Assembly: GCA_910579185.1 (NCBI GenBank)
Contig: CAJTTG010000001.1
Location: 496,001 to 560,000 of the forward strand
Reading direction: 5' to 3'
DNA length: 64,000 bases
DNA from: an uncultured Muribaculaceae bacterium
GTDB taxonomy: Bacteria > Bacteroidota > Bacteroidia > Bacteroidales > Muribaculaceae
Part shown: in pieces, positions 15,067 through 23,562 of the stretch
Layout: each line of letters begins with the position of its first letter
How positions within the stretch are numbered: position 1 is the first letter of the stretch
Notes under the pieces: generated by a model
The model's input: only the letters and a program-made list of their open reading frames with translations
The model's database searches: none
What the model was told of the DNA's origin: nothing
Program-made: the position numbers and the translations under genes

Positions 15067-17766
15067 ATGAGCGACGAAATATACAACGACGATATCGAGG
15101 AAAGCGCAGAGGCAACGGAAGGCGGCTTTTCCTCCATGTTTGTTGACCTGAGCGACGATGTTGTGCGCCAGCATCTGCGCGGAATGTTCCAAAGCTGGTA
15201 TCTCGACTATGCATCCTACACCATCCTCGACCGTGCCATCCCCCACATCAACGACGGTCTCAAACCGGTGCAGCGACGCATCCTCCACTCGATGAAAACC
15301 CTCGACGACGGCCGATTCAACAAAGTGGCCAACATTGTGGGTAACACCATGCAGTATCACCCCCACGGCGATGCGTCGATCTATGGTGCGCTTGTACAGC
15401 TCGGACAGAAAGACCTGCTCGTGGAAACCCAGGGAAACTGGGGAAATATCCTTACCGGCGCCTCTGCCGCTGCCGGACGATACATCGAAGCGCGTCTGTC
15501 GCAGTTCGCTCTCGATGTGCTCTATAACCCCAAAGTGACCGAATGGACCCTCAGCTACGATGGCCGCAAGAAAGAGCCGGTGACCCTTCCGGCTAAATTC
15601 CCATTGCTACTCTCGCAGGGAGTCGGAGGTATCGCCGCCGGTCTGTCATCGCTCATCCTGCCCCACAACTTCAACGAACTCCTTGAAGCTGCCATTGCCT
15701 ATCTAAAAGGCGAGGAATTCACACTCTACCCCGACTTCCCGACGGGTGGATTCATCGATGTGAGCCGCTACAACGACGGCGCACGCGGAGGCAAAGTCAG
15801 GATTCGGGCAAAAATAGAAAAAATCGATAACAAGACACTCGCCATAACCGAGATACCCCACGGATCAACCACCGGTTCCCTGATCGATTCAATCATCAAA
15901 GCCTACGAAAAAGGGAAGATCAAGATCCGTAAAGTAGACGACAACACAGCCAAAACCGCAAATATCATCGTCTATCTCCAACCAGGAACATCAAGCGACA
16001 AAGCTATTGACGCGCTCTATGCGTTCACCGACTGCGAACTGCCGGTATCGCCCAACTGCTGCGTCATCAGCAACGACAAGCCCTGCTTCATCGGAGTCAG
16101 CGATGTGTTGCGCCATAGTGTCAACACAACCAAGGCCATCCTCAAGGCCGAACTTGAGATACAGCTGTCGGAAGTCAACGAACAGCTTTATTTCGCATCC
16201 CTTGAGCGAATATTCATCGAAGAGCGCATCTACAAAGACAAGGAATTCGAGGAAAGCAAATCGAAAGAAGAGGCTATTGCTCATATAGACCGACGTCTTG
16301 AACCATTCAAGAAAAACTTCATCCGTGAAGTGACCTACGACGACATAGTGCGCCTGTTCGAGATCAAGATGGGACGAATCCTAAAATTCAACTCGCAGCA
16401 AGCCGACGAGAACATCGCCGCATACAAAGCCAAGATCGCGGATCTCACGGAAAAGCTCTCCCACATTGTCGAAGTCACTATCAAATGGTACGAATCGCTG
16501 AAAGAGAAGTATGGCGCGGCCTATCCGCGTCGCACCGTGATCCGCAGCTTCGACAACATCGAGGCAGCAAACGTTGCAGAAGCCAACGAGAAGCTCTACA
16601 TCAACACCGAGGAGGGCTTCGCAGGCACGAACCTCAAACTTCTCGGCAACGATCCGGCAAAGATACAGTATATAGCCCCCTGCTCCGAGCTCGACGACAT
16701 AATCATCTTCTACAAAGATGGACGTTACAAAGTCTGCAAAGTGCAAGGCAAACTGTTTGTAGACAAGAATGTGATCTACATCAACGTGTTCAAACGCAAC
16801 GACCTGAGAACGATCTACAATGTGATCTATCAGGACGGCAAGGGAGGCACATACTATCAGAAACGCTTCAATGTCACCGGAATAACACGCGACAAGGAAT
16901 ACAACCTGACCCAAGGCAAACCCGGATCAAAAGTTGTATGGTTCACAGCCAACCCCAATGGCGAGGCAGAAGTTGTCAAAGTCACACTCAAACCCAAACC
17001 ACGCCTTAAAAGCCTCTTCATCGATGTTGATTTCAGCCAGCTCGCGATCAAAGGCAAAGCAGCGATGGGCAATATCGTGACCAAGAACGAAGTGCACCGC
17101 ATCTCGCTCAAAGAGAAAGGCCAGTCAACATTAGGCGGCCGTCAGGTGTGGTTCGACCGCGATGTGCTGCGTCTCAATTTCGATGGACGCGGAGAATATC
17201 TCGGGGAATTCGGGCCCTCGGATCTTGTTCTTGTAATTCTCAAAAACGGAGAATATTACACCTCCACATTCGATGCAAGCAACCATTACGAGGACAACAT
17301 CCTGCGGATTGAACGTTTCCGTCCCAAACATGTCTGGACAGCGGTCCTCTACGACGCTTCACAGCAGAACTATCCATATATCAAGCGGTTTGAATTCGAG
17401 CCGTCGGGTAAAAAACAAAGCTTCATAGGAGAAAATCCGAAATCAACCCTTATAGCATTGAGCGATCATCCCGGCGCACGCTTCGAGATCACATTCGGCG
17501 AAGGTGACGAATTCCGCGGATCACAGATTGTGGATGCCGCAGAATTTATCGCCGTGAAATCGCTAAGGGCGAAAGGAAAGCGCCTGACAAACTTCACCGT
17601 GGCTTCAATCACAGAGATCGATCCCCGTCCGGAAGCAGAAGAAGAGGAACCCGAAGAACCGGTAGAAGCAATAGAACCGGACGAATTGATATCTGACAAT
17701 GAAGATGACGACAAGTCGGAAGATGAAGTCAGAGATGAGATAACCGGACAGCAGCGCATTTTCTGA
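15067..17766 (+). CDS. parC: DNA topoisomerase IV subunit A (type IIA)
   Basis: This is the DNA-cleaving subunit of a type IIA topoisomerase, which decatenates chromosomes and relaxes supercoils. The 899 residues show 'DYASYTILDRAIPHINDGLKPVQRRILHSM' near residue 47, the quinolone-pocket region 'YHPHGDASIYGALV' and the catalytic tyrosine Y139 in 'GRYIEARLS'. The C-terminal third is a divergent beta-pinwheel without an obvious GyrA box, which favours ParC over GyrA. The last 45 residues are extremely acidic. parE is not adjacent, as it would be in many bacteria. The DUF3316 gene begins one base after its stop. Confidence 0.92.
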   Translation: MSDEIYNDDIEESAEATEGGFSSMFVDLSDDVVRQHLRGMFQSWYLDYASYTILDRAIPHINDGLKPVQRRILHSMKTLDDGRFNKVANIVGNTMQYHPHGDASIYGALVQLGQKDLLVETQGNWGNILTGASAAAGRYIEARLSQFALDVLYNPKVTEWTLSYDGRKKEPVTLPAKFPLLLSQGVGGIAAGLSSLILPHNFNELLEAAIAYLKGEEFTLYPDFPTGGFIDVSRYNDGARGGKVRIRAKIEKIDNKTLAITEIPHGSTTGSLIDSIIKAYEKGKIKIRKVDDNTAKTANIIVYLQPGTSSDKAIDALYAFTDCELPVSPNCCVISNDKPCFIGVSDVLRHSVNTTKAILKAELEIQLSEVNEQLYFASLERIFIEERIYKDKEFEESKSKEEAIAHIDRRLEPFKKNFIREVTYDDIVRLFEIKMGRILKFNSQQADENIAAYKAKIADLTEKLSHIVEVTIKWYESLKEKYGAAYPRRTVIRSFDNIEAANVAEANEKLYINTEEGFAGTNLKLLGNDPAKIQYIAPCSELDDIIIFYKDGRYKVCKVQGKLFVDKNVIYINVFKRNDLRTIYNVIYQDGKGGTYYQKRFNVTGITRDKEYNLTQGKPGSKVVWFTANPNGEAEVVKVTLKPKPRLKSLFIDVDFSQLAIKGKAAMGNIVTKNEVHRISLKEKGQSTLGGRQVWFDRDVLRLNFDGRGEYLGEFGPSDLVLVILKNGEYYTSTFDASNHYEDNILRIERFRPKHVWTAVLYDASQQNYPYIKRFEFEPSGKKQSFIGENPKSTLIALSDHPGARFEITFGEGDEFRGSQIVDAAEFIAVKSLRAKGKRLTNFTVASITEIDPRPEAEEEEPEEPVEAIEPDELISDNEDDDKSEDEVRDEITGQQRIF

Positions 17767-17767
17767 T

Positions 17768-18625
17768 ATGAAGCGAACAATCACATTTACCCTGATCCTG
17801 GCATTAGGACTGCTGCTGAAAACCGCAGCAGCCCAGACCGATTCAATAGATATCCTGCGGCCTGTAAATGCCGCATACACCTTGCAGATCGGCTCCGCGC
17901 ATCATGCCGACACATACCTGTCGCCGATCAAATACTCCGGATGGTCGGCCGGATTTGGCTATCAGCGCCGTCAGGCATTCAAGGCATCGCCGCTTGAATG
18001 GGTCACGCAACTGCGTCTTGACATTGATGTGGACCGCACACAAAACATATCCGGAAACGCAACGATGTGGTATGCCGGCCTTGATTTCTCCTACGCATTT
18101 CTCCACCGCTGGAAGCTACCGAAAGGCTTTTCGGCAGGCATCGGCCCGGCTATGGCTCTCAATCTCGGCTGTCTGTATCTTGAGCGCAACGGCAATAATC
18201 CGGCATCGGCCAAAGCAGCACTCACCATAAATGCCGACGGTTATGCCGCATGGAACGGCACCGTATTCAACACACCGCTTACCCTGCGGTATCAAGCCTC
18301 AATGCCCGTGACAGGCGCATTCTTTTCGCCTGATTACGGAGAACTTTACTACGAGATCTATCTCGGCAACCACTCCAACCTGTGCCATTTCGCATGGCCG
18401 GGGAACTATTTCCGCCTACGCCATTGGCTCACCGCCGACATATCATTTGGCGGCACCTCCCTGCAAATAGGCTATCGTGGTGATATTTTCTCCACCAAAG
18501 TCAACAATATCGTCACACGCACATTCACCCACTGCGCCATCATAGGACTATCCGGCGAATGGATCTCCATAAACCCACGGAAAAAACTGTCATCCGAAGC
18601 CAGGATTATCAGTGCAACCTATTGA
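17768..18625 (+). CDS. DUF3316 family secreted protein, probable beta-barrel
   Basis: The protein has 285 residues with an N-terminal signal peptide cleaved near 'KTAAAQTD'. The rest shows alternating aromatic strands ('SGWSAGFGYQRRQAF', 'MWYAGLDFSYAFLHRW', 'LQIGYRGDIFSTKVNN', 'HCAIIGLSGEWISI') as in a small outer-membrane beta-barrel, and resembles the DUF3316 family of Bacteroidales. Function is unknown. It starts one base after the topoisomerase stop codon, so translation may be coupled, although the two products act in different compartments. Confidence 0.82.
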   Translation: MKRTITFTLILALGLLLKTAAAQTDSIDILRPVNAAYTLQIGSAHHADTYLSPIKYSGWSAGFGYQRRQAFKASPLEWVTQLRLDIDVDRTQNISGNATMWYAGLDFSYAFLHRWKLPKGFSAGIGPAMALNLGCLYLERNGNNPASAKAALTINADGYAAWNGTVFNTPLTLRYQASMPVTGAFFSPDYGELYYEIYLGNHSNLCHFAWPGNYFRLRHWLTADISFGGTSLQIGYRGDIFSTKVNNIVTRTFTHCAIIGLSGEWISINPRKKLSSEARIISATY

Positions 18626-18633
18626 GATGATTA

Positions 18634-18798
18634 AGAGTATGTTTACTTTTAACATCATGAAATCTTCAAACCGTCTTTACAATCTGTTCCCGGCTTTCAT
18701 TCAGTCGTAATGAAACCCCATAACTTCTTCATAAAGGCCAAAAACATACTCATAAATCCAGTTCAAATATTAACACCTGTCAAAAGCAAACATACTCT
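18634..18798 (+). mobile_element. MITE-like element with 21-bp imperfect terminal inverted repeats
   Basis: The left end AGAGTATGTTTACTTTTAACA is the near-perfect inverse of the right end TGTCAAAAGCAAACATACTCT, with two mismatches. The interior has no transposase. A further copy of the core AAACATACTC lies inside at 18742-18751. No target duplication is clear. The right end stops three bases before the ATG of the S41 peptidase, so the element forms that gene's 5' untranslated region. It could be a non-autonomous transposon, a solo IS relic, or a set of operator sites. Confidence 0.55.
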
Positions 18799-18801
18799 AA
18801 G

Positions 18802-19830
18802 ATGAAGAAAATACTTTCCATAATCATACTCGCATTGTCGCTGCCGTCATGTCACGACATTGAGGATTTTGACAATGATCCCAAAGGCAATTTTGATGCA
18901 TTGTGGTCAATACTGGATCAGCATTATTGCTTCTTCAAGGAAAAAGACGTTGACTGGAACGAAGTTTACTCCCGTTACGCTCCGAGAGTGAGCAACAGCA
19001 TGAGCCGCGAGGATCTGTTCAACCTGTGCAGCGAGATGCTTGATGAGCTGAAGGACGGTCACACCAACCTCTCCACTCCCTTCTCAACATCCTACTACCG
19101 CCAATGGTGGAGCGATTATCCCCAAAACTATAACGCCCGGTTAATCCAGCAATACTATTTCAATTTCAATTACCGCTCCATCGGTTCGCTTGACTACGGA
19201 CTGCTAACCGACAACATCGGCTATATCCACTACGGATCATTCTCATCCGGACTCGGCGAAGGCAACATGGACTATGTTCTGTCCTACTTCAAAGGAGCGC
19301 AAGCACTTATCATCGACGTTCGCGACAATGGCGGCGGCAACCTCACAAATGTGGAGCCATTCGTAAACCGCTTCATCACCCACCGGATACTTGCCGGTTA
19401 TATCATCCACAAGACAGGCCCGGGACATGATGCTTTCGACGAGCCATTCGCCTATTACATCGACCCTGTTGGCAACGGCCACATAGCATGGTCAAAACCG
19501 GTGGTGGTGCTCACGAACAGGAGCACATTCAGCGCGGCAAACAACTTTGTATCCATTATGAAACTACTGCCCGGTGTCACCATCATAGGCAGCACTACCG
19601 GTGGCGGAAGCGGAATGCCCTATTCTTCCGAATTGCCTAACGGATGGGGGATAAGGTTCTCTGCTTGTCCGATCCTTGATGCCGAAGGAAAGAGCACGGA
19701 ATTCGGAGTAGAGCCGACAGAAGGGTTTGCCGTAGACATGAATGACGAAGATGCAGCCAACGGACACGATACCATTCTTGACCGAGCCATTGACCACATC
19801 AACGCCATTATAAACCAATCTAACAACTAA
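18802..19830 (+). CDS. S41 family peptidase lipoprotein
   Basis: The protein has 342 residues with a lipoprotein signal (SLPSC, Cys at residue 17). Its S41 (C-terminal processing peptidase) core includes 'LDELKDGHTNLSTP', 'ALIIDVRDNGGGNLTNVEPFVNRF' and 'VVLTNRSTFSAANNFV', where the Ser after Phe is the likely nucleophile, followed by 'TTGGGSGMP'. A PDZ domain is not evident between the N-terminal helical region and the core. It should be a serine protease at the outer membrane or in the periplasm. Its 5' region is formed by the inverted-repeat element. Confidence 0.92.
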   Translation: MKKILSIIILALSLPSCHDIEDFDNDPKGNFDALWSILDQHYCFFKEKDVDWNEVYSRYAPRVSNSMSREDLFNLCSEMLDELKDGHTNLSTPFSTSYYRQWWSDYPQNYNARLIQQYYFNFNYRSIGSLDYGLLTDNIGYIHYGSFSSGLGEGNMDYVLSYFKGAQALIIDVRDNGGGNLTNVEPFVNRFITHRILAGYIIHKTGPGHDAFDEPFAYYIDPVGNGHIAWSKPVVVLTNRSTFSAANNFVSIMKLLPGVTIIGSTTGGGSGMPYSSELPNGWGIRFSACPILDAEGKSTEFGVEPTEGFAVDMNDEDAANGHDTILDRAIDHINAIINQSNN

Positions 19831-19874
19831 CAGGCTGTTTCTCAACAACCGGTTAGAATCACCTTAGAAACCAA

Positions 19875-21077
19875 TTATTCGGATAATATCTTCATATATG
19901 TGTCCATGTCTTTATCTCCTCTGCCGGAAAGATTGACCACTACCACATCATCTTCCCTCAGATCAAGCTTTGCAAGCGCGGCAAGTGCGTGAGAGCTTTC
20001 CAAAGCAGGGATTATACCCTCTGTACGCGCAAGCTGAAACGCTGCCGCCAGAGCTTCCTTATCGTCAGCGAGAACAATCCGGGTACGTCCTATCGAAGCC
20101 AGATAAGCCTGCAACGGCCCGATTCCGGGATAGTCGAGACCTGCCGAGATTGAATAAGCCTCCTTTAAATCACCATTTTCCCCAACGAGAACCTTTGTCC
20201 GCGAGCCATGGAGAACAGCTGTAGAGCCAAGCGATATGGAAGCCGCAGTCTCGCCTGAATCAGCCCCCTTTCCGGCAGCCTCGGCAGCTATAAGGTTGAC
20301 AGACGCTTCATCAATAAAATGATAGAAGGCTCCGGCTGCATTGCTGCCACCTCCGATAGCAGCCACAACGTAGTCGGGATTTTCCCGGCCAATCTGCTCC
20401 TTCAGCTGTTTTTTCATCTCAAAGCTAATGACCGACTGAAAACGTGCCACAATCTCGGGATAAGGATGCGGTCCGACGGCACTACCGATCAGATAGAAAG
20501 CATCATCGGGATTCTTGACCCATGCATTCAGAGCGGCATCAACCGCATTATTCAGGGTAGCATTCCCGGCATCCACGGCCACCACTTCCGCTCCAAGCAT
20601 TTTCATGCGCATCACGTTAGGTTGCTGACGTCTGACATCCTCCGCCCCCATATAGACCGTGCATTTCATGCCAAGCAAGGCGGCTACGGTAGCTGCCGCA
20701 ACCCCATGCTGACCGGCACCGGTCTCGGCAATCAGCCTATCCTTACCCATCCTCTTTGCAAGGAGTCCGAGTCCGATCGCATTATTTATCTTGTGAGCCC
20801 CTGTGTGGTTGAGATCTTCTCTTTTCAGATATATCTGCGCACCGTATATCCGGCTCAAGGATTCGGCGTGGTACAATGGAGAAGGACGTCCCACATAATC
20901 GCGGAGCAAACGCTCGAACTCAGCCTGAAACTCAGGATCGGCTATATATTTCCTGAAAGCACTTTCAAGTTCCTCAAGATTCGACTTGAGAGATTCGGGA
21001 ATAAAGGCACCGCCAAATTCGCCATAAAAACCATTTTTGTCAACAGGAAGGAGATTTTCGTAAGAGTAACGTATCAT
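19875..21077 (-). CDS. trpB: Tryptophan synthase beta chain
   Basis: TrpB condenses indole with serine to form tryptophan, using pyridoxal phosphate. The 400 residues are full length for the TrpB1 type. The PLP lysine is K96 in 'HTGAHKINN', followed by 'AETGAGQHGVAAATVAAL', 'GGGSNAAGAFYHF' for phosphate binding, and 'SISAGLDYPGIGP'. No trpA or other trp gene is nearby, so the gene stands apart from any trp operon. It is preceded by a leader peptide with two adjacent Trp codons and an attenuator hairpin, so it should be induced by low charged tRNA-Trp. Confidence 0.96.
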   Translation of the reverse strand: MIRYSYENLLPVDKNGFYGEFGGAFIPESLKSNLEELESAFRKYIADPEFQAEFERLLRDYVGRPSPLYHAESLSRIYGAQIYLKREDLNHTGAHKINNAIGLGLLAKRMGKDRLIAETGAGQHGVAAATVAALLGMKCTVYMGAEDVRRQQPNVMRMKMLGAEVVAVDAGNATLNNAVDAALNAWVKNPDDAFYLIGSAVGPHPYPEIVARFQSVISFEMKKQLKEQIGRENPDYVVAAIGGGSNAAGAFYHFIDEASVNLIAAEAAGKGADSGETAASISLGSTAVLHGSRTKVLVGENGDLKEAYSISAGLDYPGIGPLQAYLASIGRTRIVLADDKEALAAAFQLARTEGIIPALESSHALAALAKLDLREDDVVVVNLSGRGDKDMDTYMKILSE

Positions 21078-21086
21078 AACGTTGGA

Positions 21087-21125
21087 TAATAAAAAAATGA
21101 CCGCTCGGATATACTATCCGGCGGC
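21087..21125 (-). terminator. Attenuator (intrinsic terminator) in the trpB leader
   Basis: On the minus strand GCCGCCGGATA (21125-21115) pairs with TATCCGAGCGG (21111-21101) around a 3-base loop, then TCATTTTTTTATTA follows. The terminator ends about 10 bases before the trpB ATG. Its 5' arm contains GCCGGA (21122-21117), complementary to TCCGGC at 21192-21187 within the leader ORF. That pairing would form an antiterminator when a ribosome stalls at the Trp codons. Confidence 0.8.
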
Positions 21126-21173
21126 TGACTATGAGTAATTAAAATTATGGAAATTGCTACAAAATCTATTGCA

Positions 21174-21245
21174 TCACAAGATCAGTGCCGGAACATCTTT
21201 GCTCAGGCGCCACCAATATTGTATATTAATGCAATTCGACTTCAT
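21174..21245 (-). CDS. trpL: Tryptophan leader peptide
   Basis: This is a 23-codon ORF between the trpB promoter and its attenuator. Translated, it reads MKSNCINIQYWW followed by RLSKDVPALIL and a TGA stop. Codons 11 and 12 (21215-21210) are adjacent Trp codons, rare residues in such a short frame. Ribosome stalling there under tryptophan shortage would free downstream leader RNA to pair with the attenuator's 5' arm and allow transcription into trpB. The arrangement is the classic ribosome-mediated attenuation design. It is too short for routine gene calling. Confidence 0.8.
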   Translation of the reverse strand: MKSNCINIQYWWRLSKDVPALIL

Positions 21246-21263
21246 TATTCAAATATTATACCG

Positions 21264-21295
21264 CAAAGATGAATATAAATTTTGTAACGACCAAA
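21264..21295 (-). promoter_or_regulatory. Promoter of trpL-trpB
   Basis: On the minus strand a TTTG -33 element (21295-21292) is followed after exactly 20 bases by CATCTTTG (21271-21264), a 7 of 8 match to TAnnTTTG. Transcription should start near 21258, about 12 bases before the leader-peptide ATG. It lies back to back with the divergent DUF486 promoter. Confidence 0.7.
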
Positions 21296-21300
21296 TTTAT

Positions 21301-21332
21301 TTTGACATTTTTTTCATTTATCACTAAATTTG
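21301..21332 (+). promoter_or_regulatory. Promoter of the DUF486 gene
   Basis: TTTG at 21301-21304 and TAAATTTG at 21325-21332 are separated by 20 bases, a full match to the Bacteroidota -33/-7 promoter. It supports the ATG at 21371 over an upstream frame start at 21269. Confidence 0.8.
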
Positions 21333-21370
21333 CAGTAAATAACAGATTTAAAACAGATCAATCGGATAAA

Positions 21371-21742
21371 ATGTATCTGGCGGTAATAACCCTTATCCTT
21401 TTAGTCATATCCAACGTATTCATGACATTCGCCTGGTATGGTCACCTGAAACTATCGGCGACAGGAGTGACCAGCAACTGGCCTCTCTACGGGATAATCC
21501 TTCTTTCATGGGGCATAGCCCTGCTGGAATACTGCTTTCAAGTTCCGGCCAACCGCATAGGTTTTGAAGGAAATGGCGGCCCATTCTCCCTCATACAGCT
21601 GAAAGTGATTCAGGAAGTGATAACGCTTACGGTATTCGTGCTATTCAGTTTCTGGGCTTTTGACGGCTTCACAATCAAATGGAACCATATCCTCGCATTC
21701 TGCTTTCTTATAGCAGCAGTCTATCTCGTTTTCATGAAATAG
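21371..21742 (+). CDS. DUF486 (DMT-like) small membrane protein
   Basis: This 123-residue protein has four hydrophobic segments and matches the DUF486 family within the drug/metabolite transporter superfamily: 'SNVFMTFAWYGHLK', 'ISWGIALLEYCFQVPANRIG' type motifs and 'FSLIQLKVIQEVITLTVFVLFS'. Members are small inner-membrane proteins of unknown substrate. The start at 21371 follows a convincing promoter. It shares its upstream region divergently with trpLB, but this gives no firm link to tryptophan. Confidence 0.88.
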   Translation: MYLAVITLILLVISNVFMTFAWYGHLKLSATGVTSNWPLYGIILLSWGIALLEYCFQVPANRIGFEGNGGPFSLIQLKVIQEVITLTVFVLFSFWAFDGFTIKWNHILAFCFLIAAVYLVFMK

Positions 21743-21753
21743 CCTCATCCCCC

Positions 21754-23559
21754 CTACTTCACCAAAGAATCGTAGACAATACGCATTATCTCCGTGCGTG
21801 GCACAAGTTCATTGAACGCCGCATTATCACGCGATGGATTGACCCTGTTGCATAGGAACACAACTACAATATCATTTTCGGGGTCAATCCAAAAGCAGGT
21901 GCCGGTAAATCCTGTGTGGCCGATCACACTCTCAGGCATACCGATCTTTGCCATCGCACGCAGACGTGTGGCTCTGTCAAATCCAAGCCCCCGGTCAGAC
22001 GAGGTGCTTTTCTCCGTCATAAACAGACGCACCGTAGGCTCACTGAAAATGCGCACACCACCATACGACCCACCATTCAGCCAGGTCTGACACAGTTTGG
22101 CTATATCTTCTGCCGTAGAGAACAACCCGGCATTCCCCTGCACTCCACCCGAATATGCAGCTATCTCATCGTGGACGAAGCCCTGAAGAGTCTGCCGCCG
22201 CAAAAAGCCATCCTTCTCTGTCGGGGCTATACAAGCTACAGAAACCTTCTCCGACGGCCGGAACATGGTGGAATACGCACCTATCGGTTGGAACACATTT
22301 CTGTCAAGCAAACGGTCATGCGCCACACCGGTCAGTTTCTCTTCCATTTCCTTTAGTATGCAGAAATTCAAGCAACTGTAGAGATATTTCTTACTGCCAA
22401 GCTTGGCCGAATATATCGCACTGTCAATCACCTCTTTCATCTGCGCGCCACCAAATATGCCCCGTGCTATCTCTGTTTTATAACCCTCGCAGCGTCTGTT
22501 ACGGAATATATCGGTCCGCAAACGAGCATTTTTGTTTCCATACACGCCTTTATCCACTTTTACGGTATATGGAGCAACGCACTTGTATTTCAACAATCTC
22601 CCCGTGAAAGATGCGGAATCTACCATAAGAGCATAGGTGTTCAGAGTAGATGGCAACCCGGATTCATGATGCATCATCTCACGTATAGTGATACCAGCCT
22701 TATCGGTATCCTTTAAACGGGGTAAATATCCCGATACAGGATCATCCAGACGATACAGACCCTTATCATACGCAAGCATGAGACCGGCAACAGTGGCTGT
22801 AGCCTTTGTCATGGATGCTATATCATACATTGTGCGGTTGTTGACTGCCTGAGCCCCTTTTTCATAACTCAGATGTCCATATGCCTTATCCAAGACAATA
22901 TCACCATCCTTAACCACCACAACCTGACATCCGGGAAAAGAACGACGACGGATATTAAGATCCACCACAGAATCTATACGGGCCTCCATACGTGGAGAAA
23001 ATCCCTTGCTCTCAGGCGTGGCAAAGCCCAACCGGGTCTTGGATATTCCGGATATATTGTCTCCGCCAAAGATGGCCTCGGCTGCCCTTATCTGCGATTG
23101 GTCAAAAGCATCTCCGGCAAGAATCACAGCCTCGGGGCTATCATGCCCCTCGAACTCCGCGACCGACTTTTCGGAAATAAAGAACACCGCAACCACGTCA
23201 TGATCTTTCAAAAGCCCCCTGTACGTTTCTACGGAAGCTTTACTAACTGAATATACAGCAGCGATCACCAGCGCATCCTTGTCTATTTCATGAATCCGGG
23301 TATCCTTGGTGTCGATTGTCTCCAGATCGGCATAAAATGAGCAATAATCCTGGAACACAGTGTTTCCGGATTCGCCGATATTGACCAGAACAATCTGGCG
23401 GTCAACAAGATTTCTTAACGGCAGAAGATCGTCATGGTTTTCAGCGACAACCACGTTGCAGGCATGGTTCCCGTCAGCAATAGAAGCCACAGCTCCAAAC
23501 AATGCCATGAACAGGCATGCAACCAATCCCCTTGAAAATGAAAGCCTATTCCACTTCAT
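21754..23559 (-). CDS. Beta-lactamase-family serine hydrolase with an N-terminal GH3 C-domain-like module
   Basis: The protein has 601 residues with a signal peptide. Residues about 35-185 resemble the C-terminal (Rossmann-like) domain of GH3 enzymes ('ALVIAAVYSVSKASVETYRGLL', 'AEAIFGGDNISGISKTRLGFATPES'). From about 190 it is a class C beta-lactamase/esterase-type hydrolase with the nucleophile motif SMTK at 249-252, and 'GNAGLFSTAEDIAKLCQTWLNGG' further on. In many Bacteroidota a GH3 N-acetylglucosaminidase and this hydrolase form one long polypeptide. Here they are separate genes three bases apart. It is likely secreted and may act on peptidoglycan or its fragments. Confidence 0.88.
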   Translation of the reverse strand: MKWNRLSFSRGLVACLFMALFGAVASIADGNHACNVVVAENHDDLLPLRNLVDRQIVLVNIGESGNTVFQDYCSFYADLETIDTKDTRIHEIDKDALVIAAVYSVSKASVETYRGLLKDHDVVAVFFISEKSVAEFEGHDSPEAVILAGDAFDQSQIRAAEAIFGGDNISGISKTRLGFATPESKGFSPRMEARIDSVVDLNIRRRSFPGCQVVVVKDGDIVLDKAYGHLSYEKGAQAVNNRTMYDIASMTKATATVAGLMLAYDKGLYRLDDPVSGYLPRLKDTDKAGITIREMMHHESGLPSTLNTYALMVDSASFTGRLLKYKCVAPYTVKVDKGVYGNKNARLRTDIFRNRRCEGYKTEIARGIFGGAQMKEVIDSAIYSAKLGSKKYLYSCLNFCILKEMEEKLTGVAHDRLLDRNVFQPIGAYSTMFRPSEKVSVACIAPTEKDGFLRRQTLQGFVHDEIAAYSGGVQGNAGLFSTAEDIAKLCQTWLNGGSYGGVRIFSEPTVRLFMTEKSTSSDRGLGFDRATRLRAMAKIGMPESVIGHTGFTGTCFWIDPENDIVVVFLCNRVNPSRDNAAFNELVPRTEIMRIVYDSLVK

Positions 23560-23562
23560 TGT

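Noticed and set aside
18657..18710. 17-codon ORF inside the inverted-repeat element
   Set aside because: It has no supporting signal, no run of a single amino acid and no attenuator after it, unlike the trpB leader.
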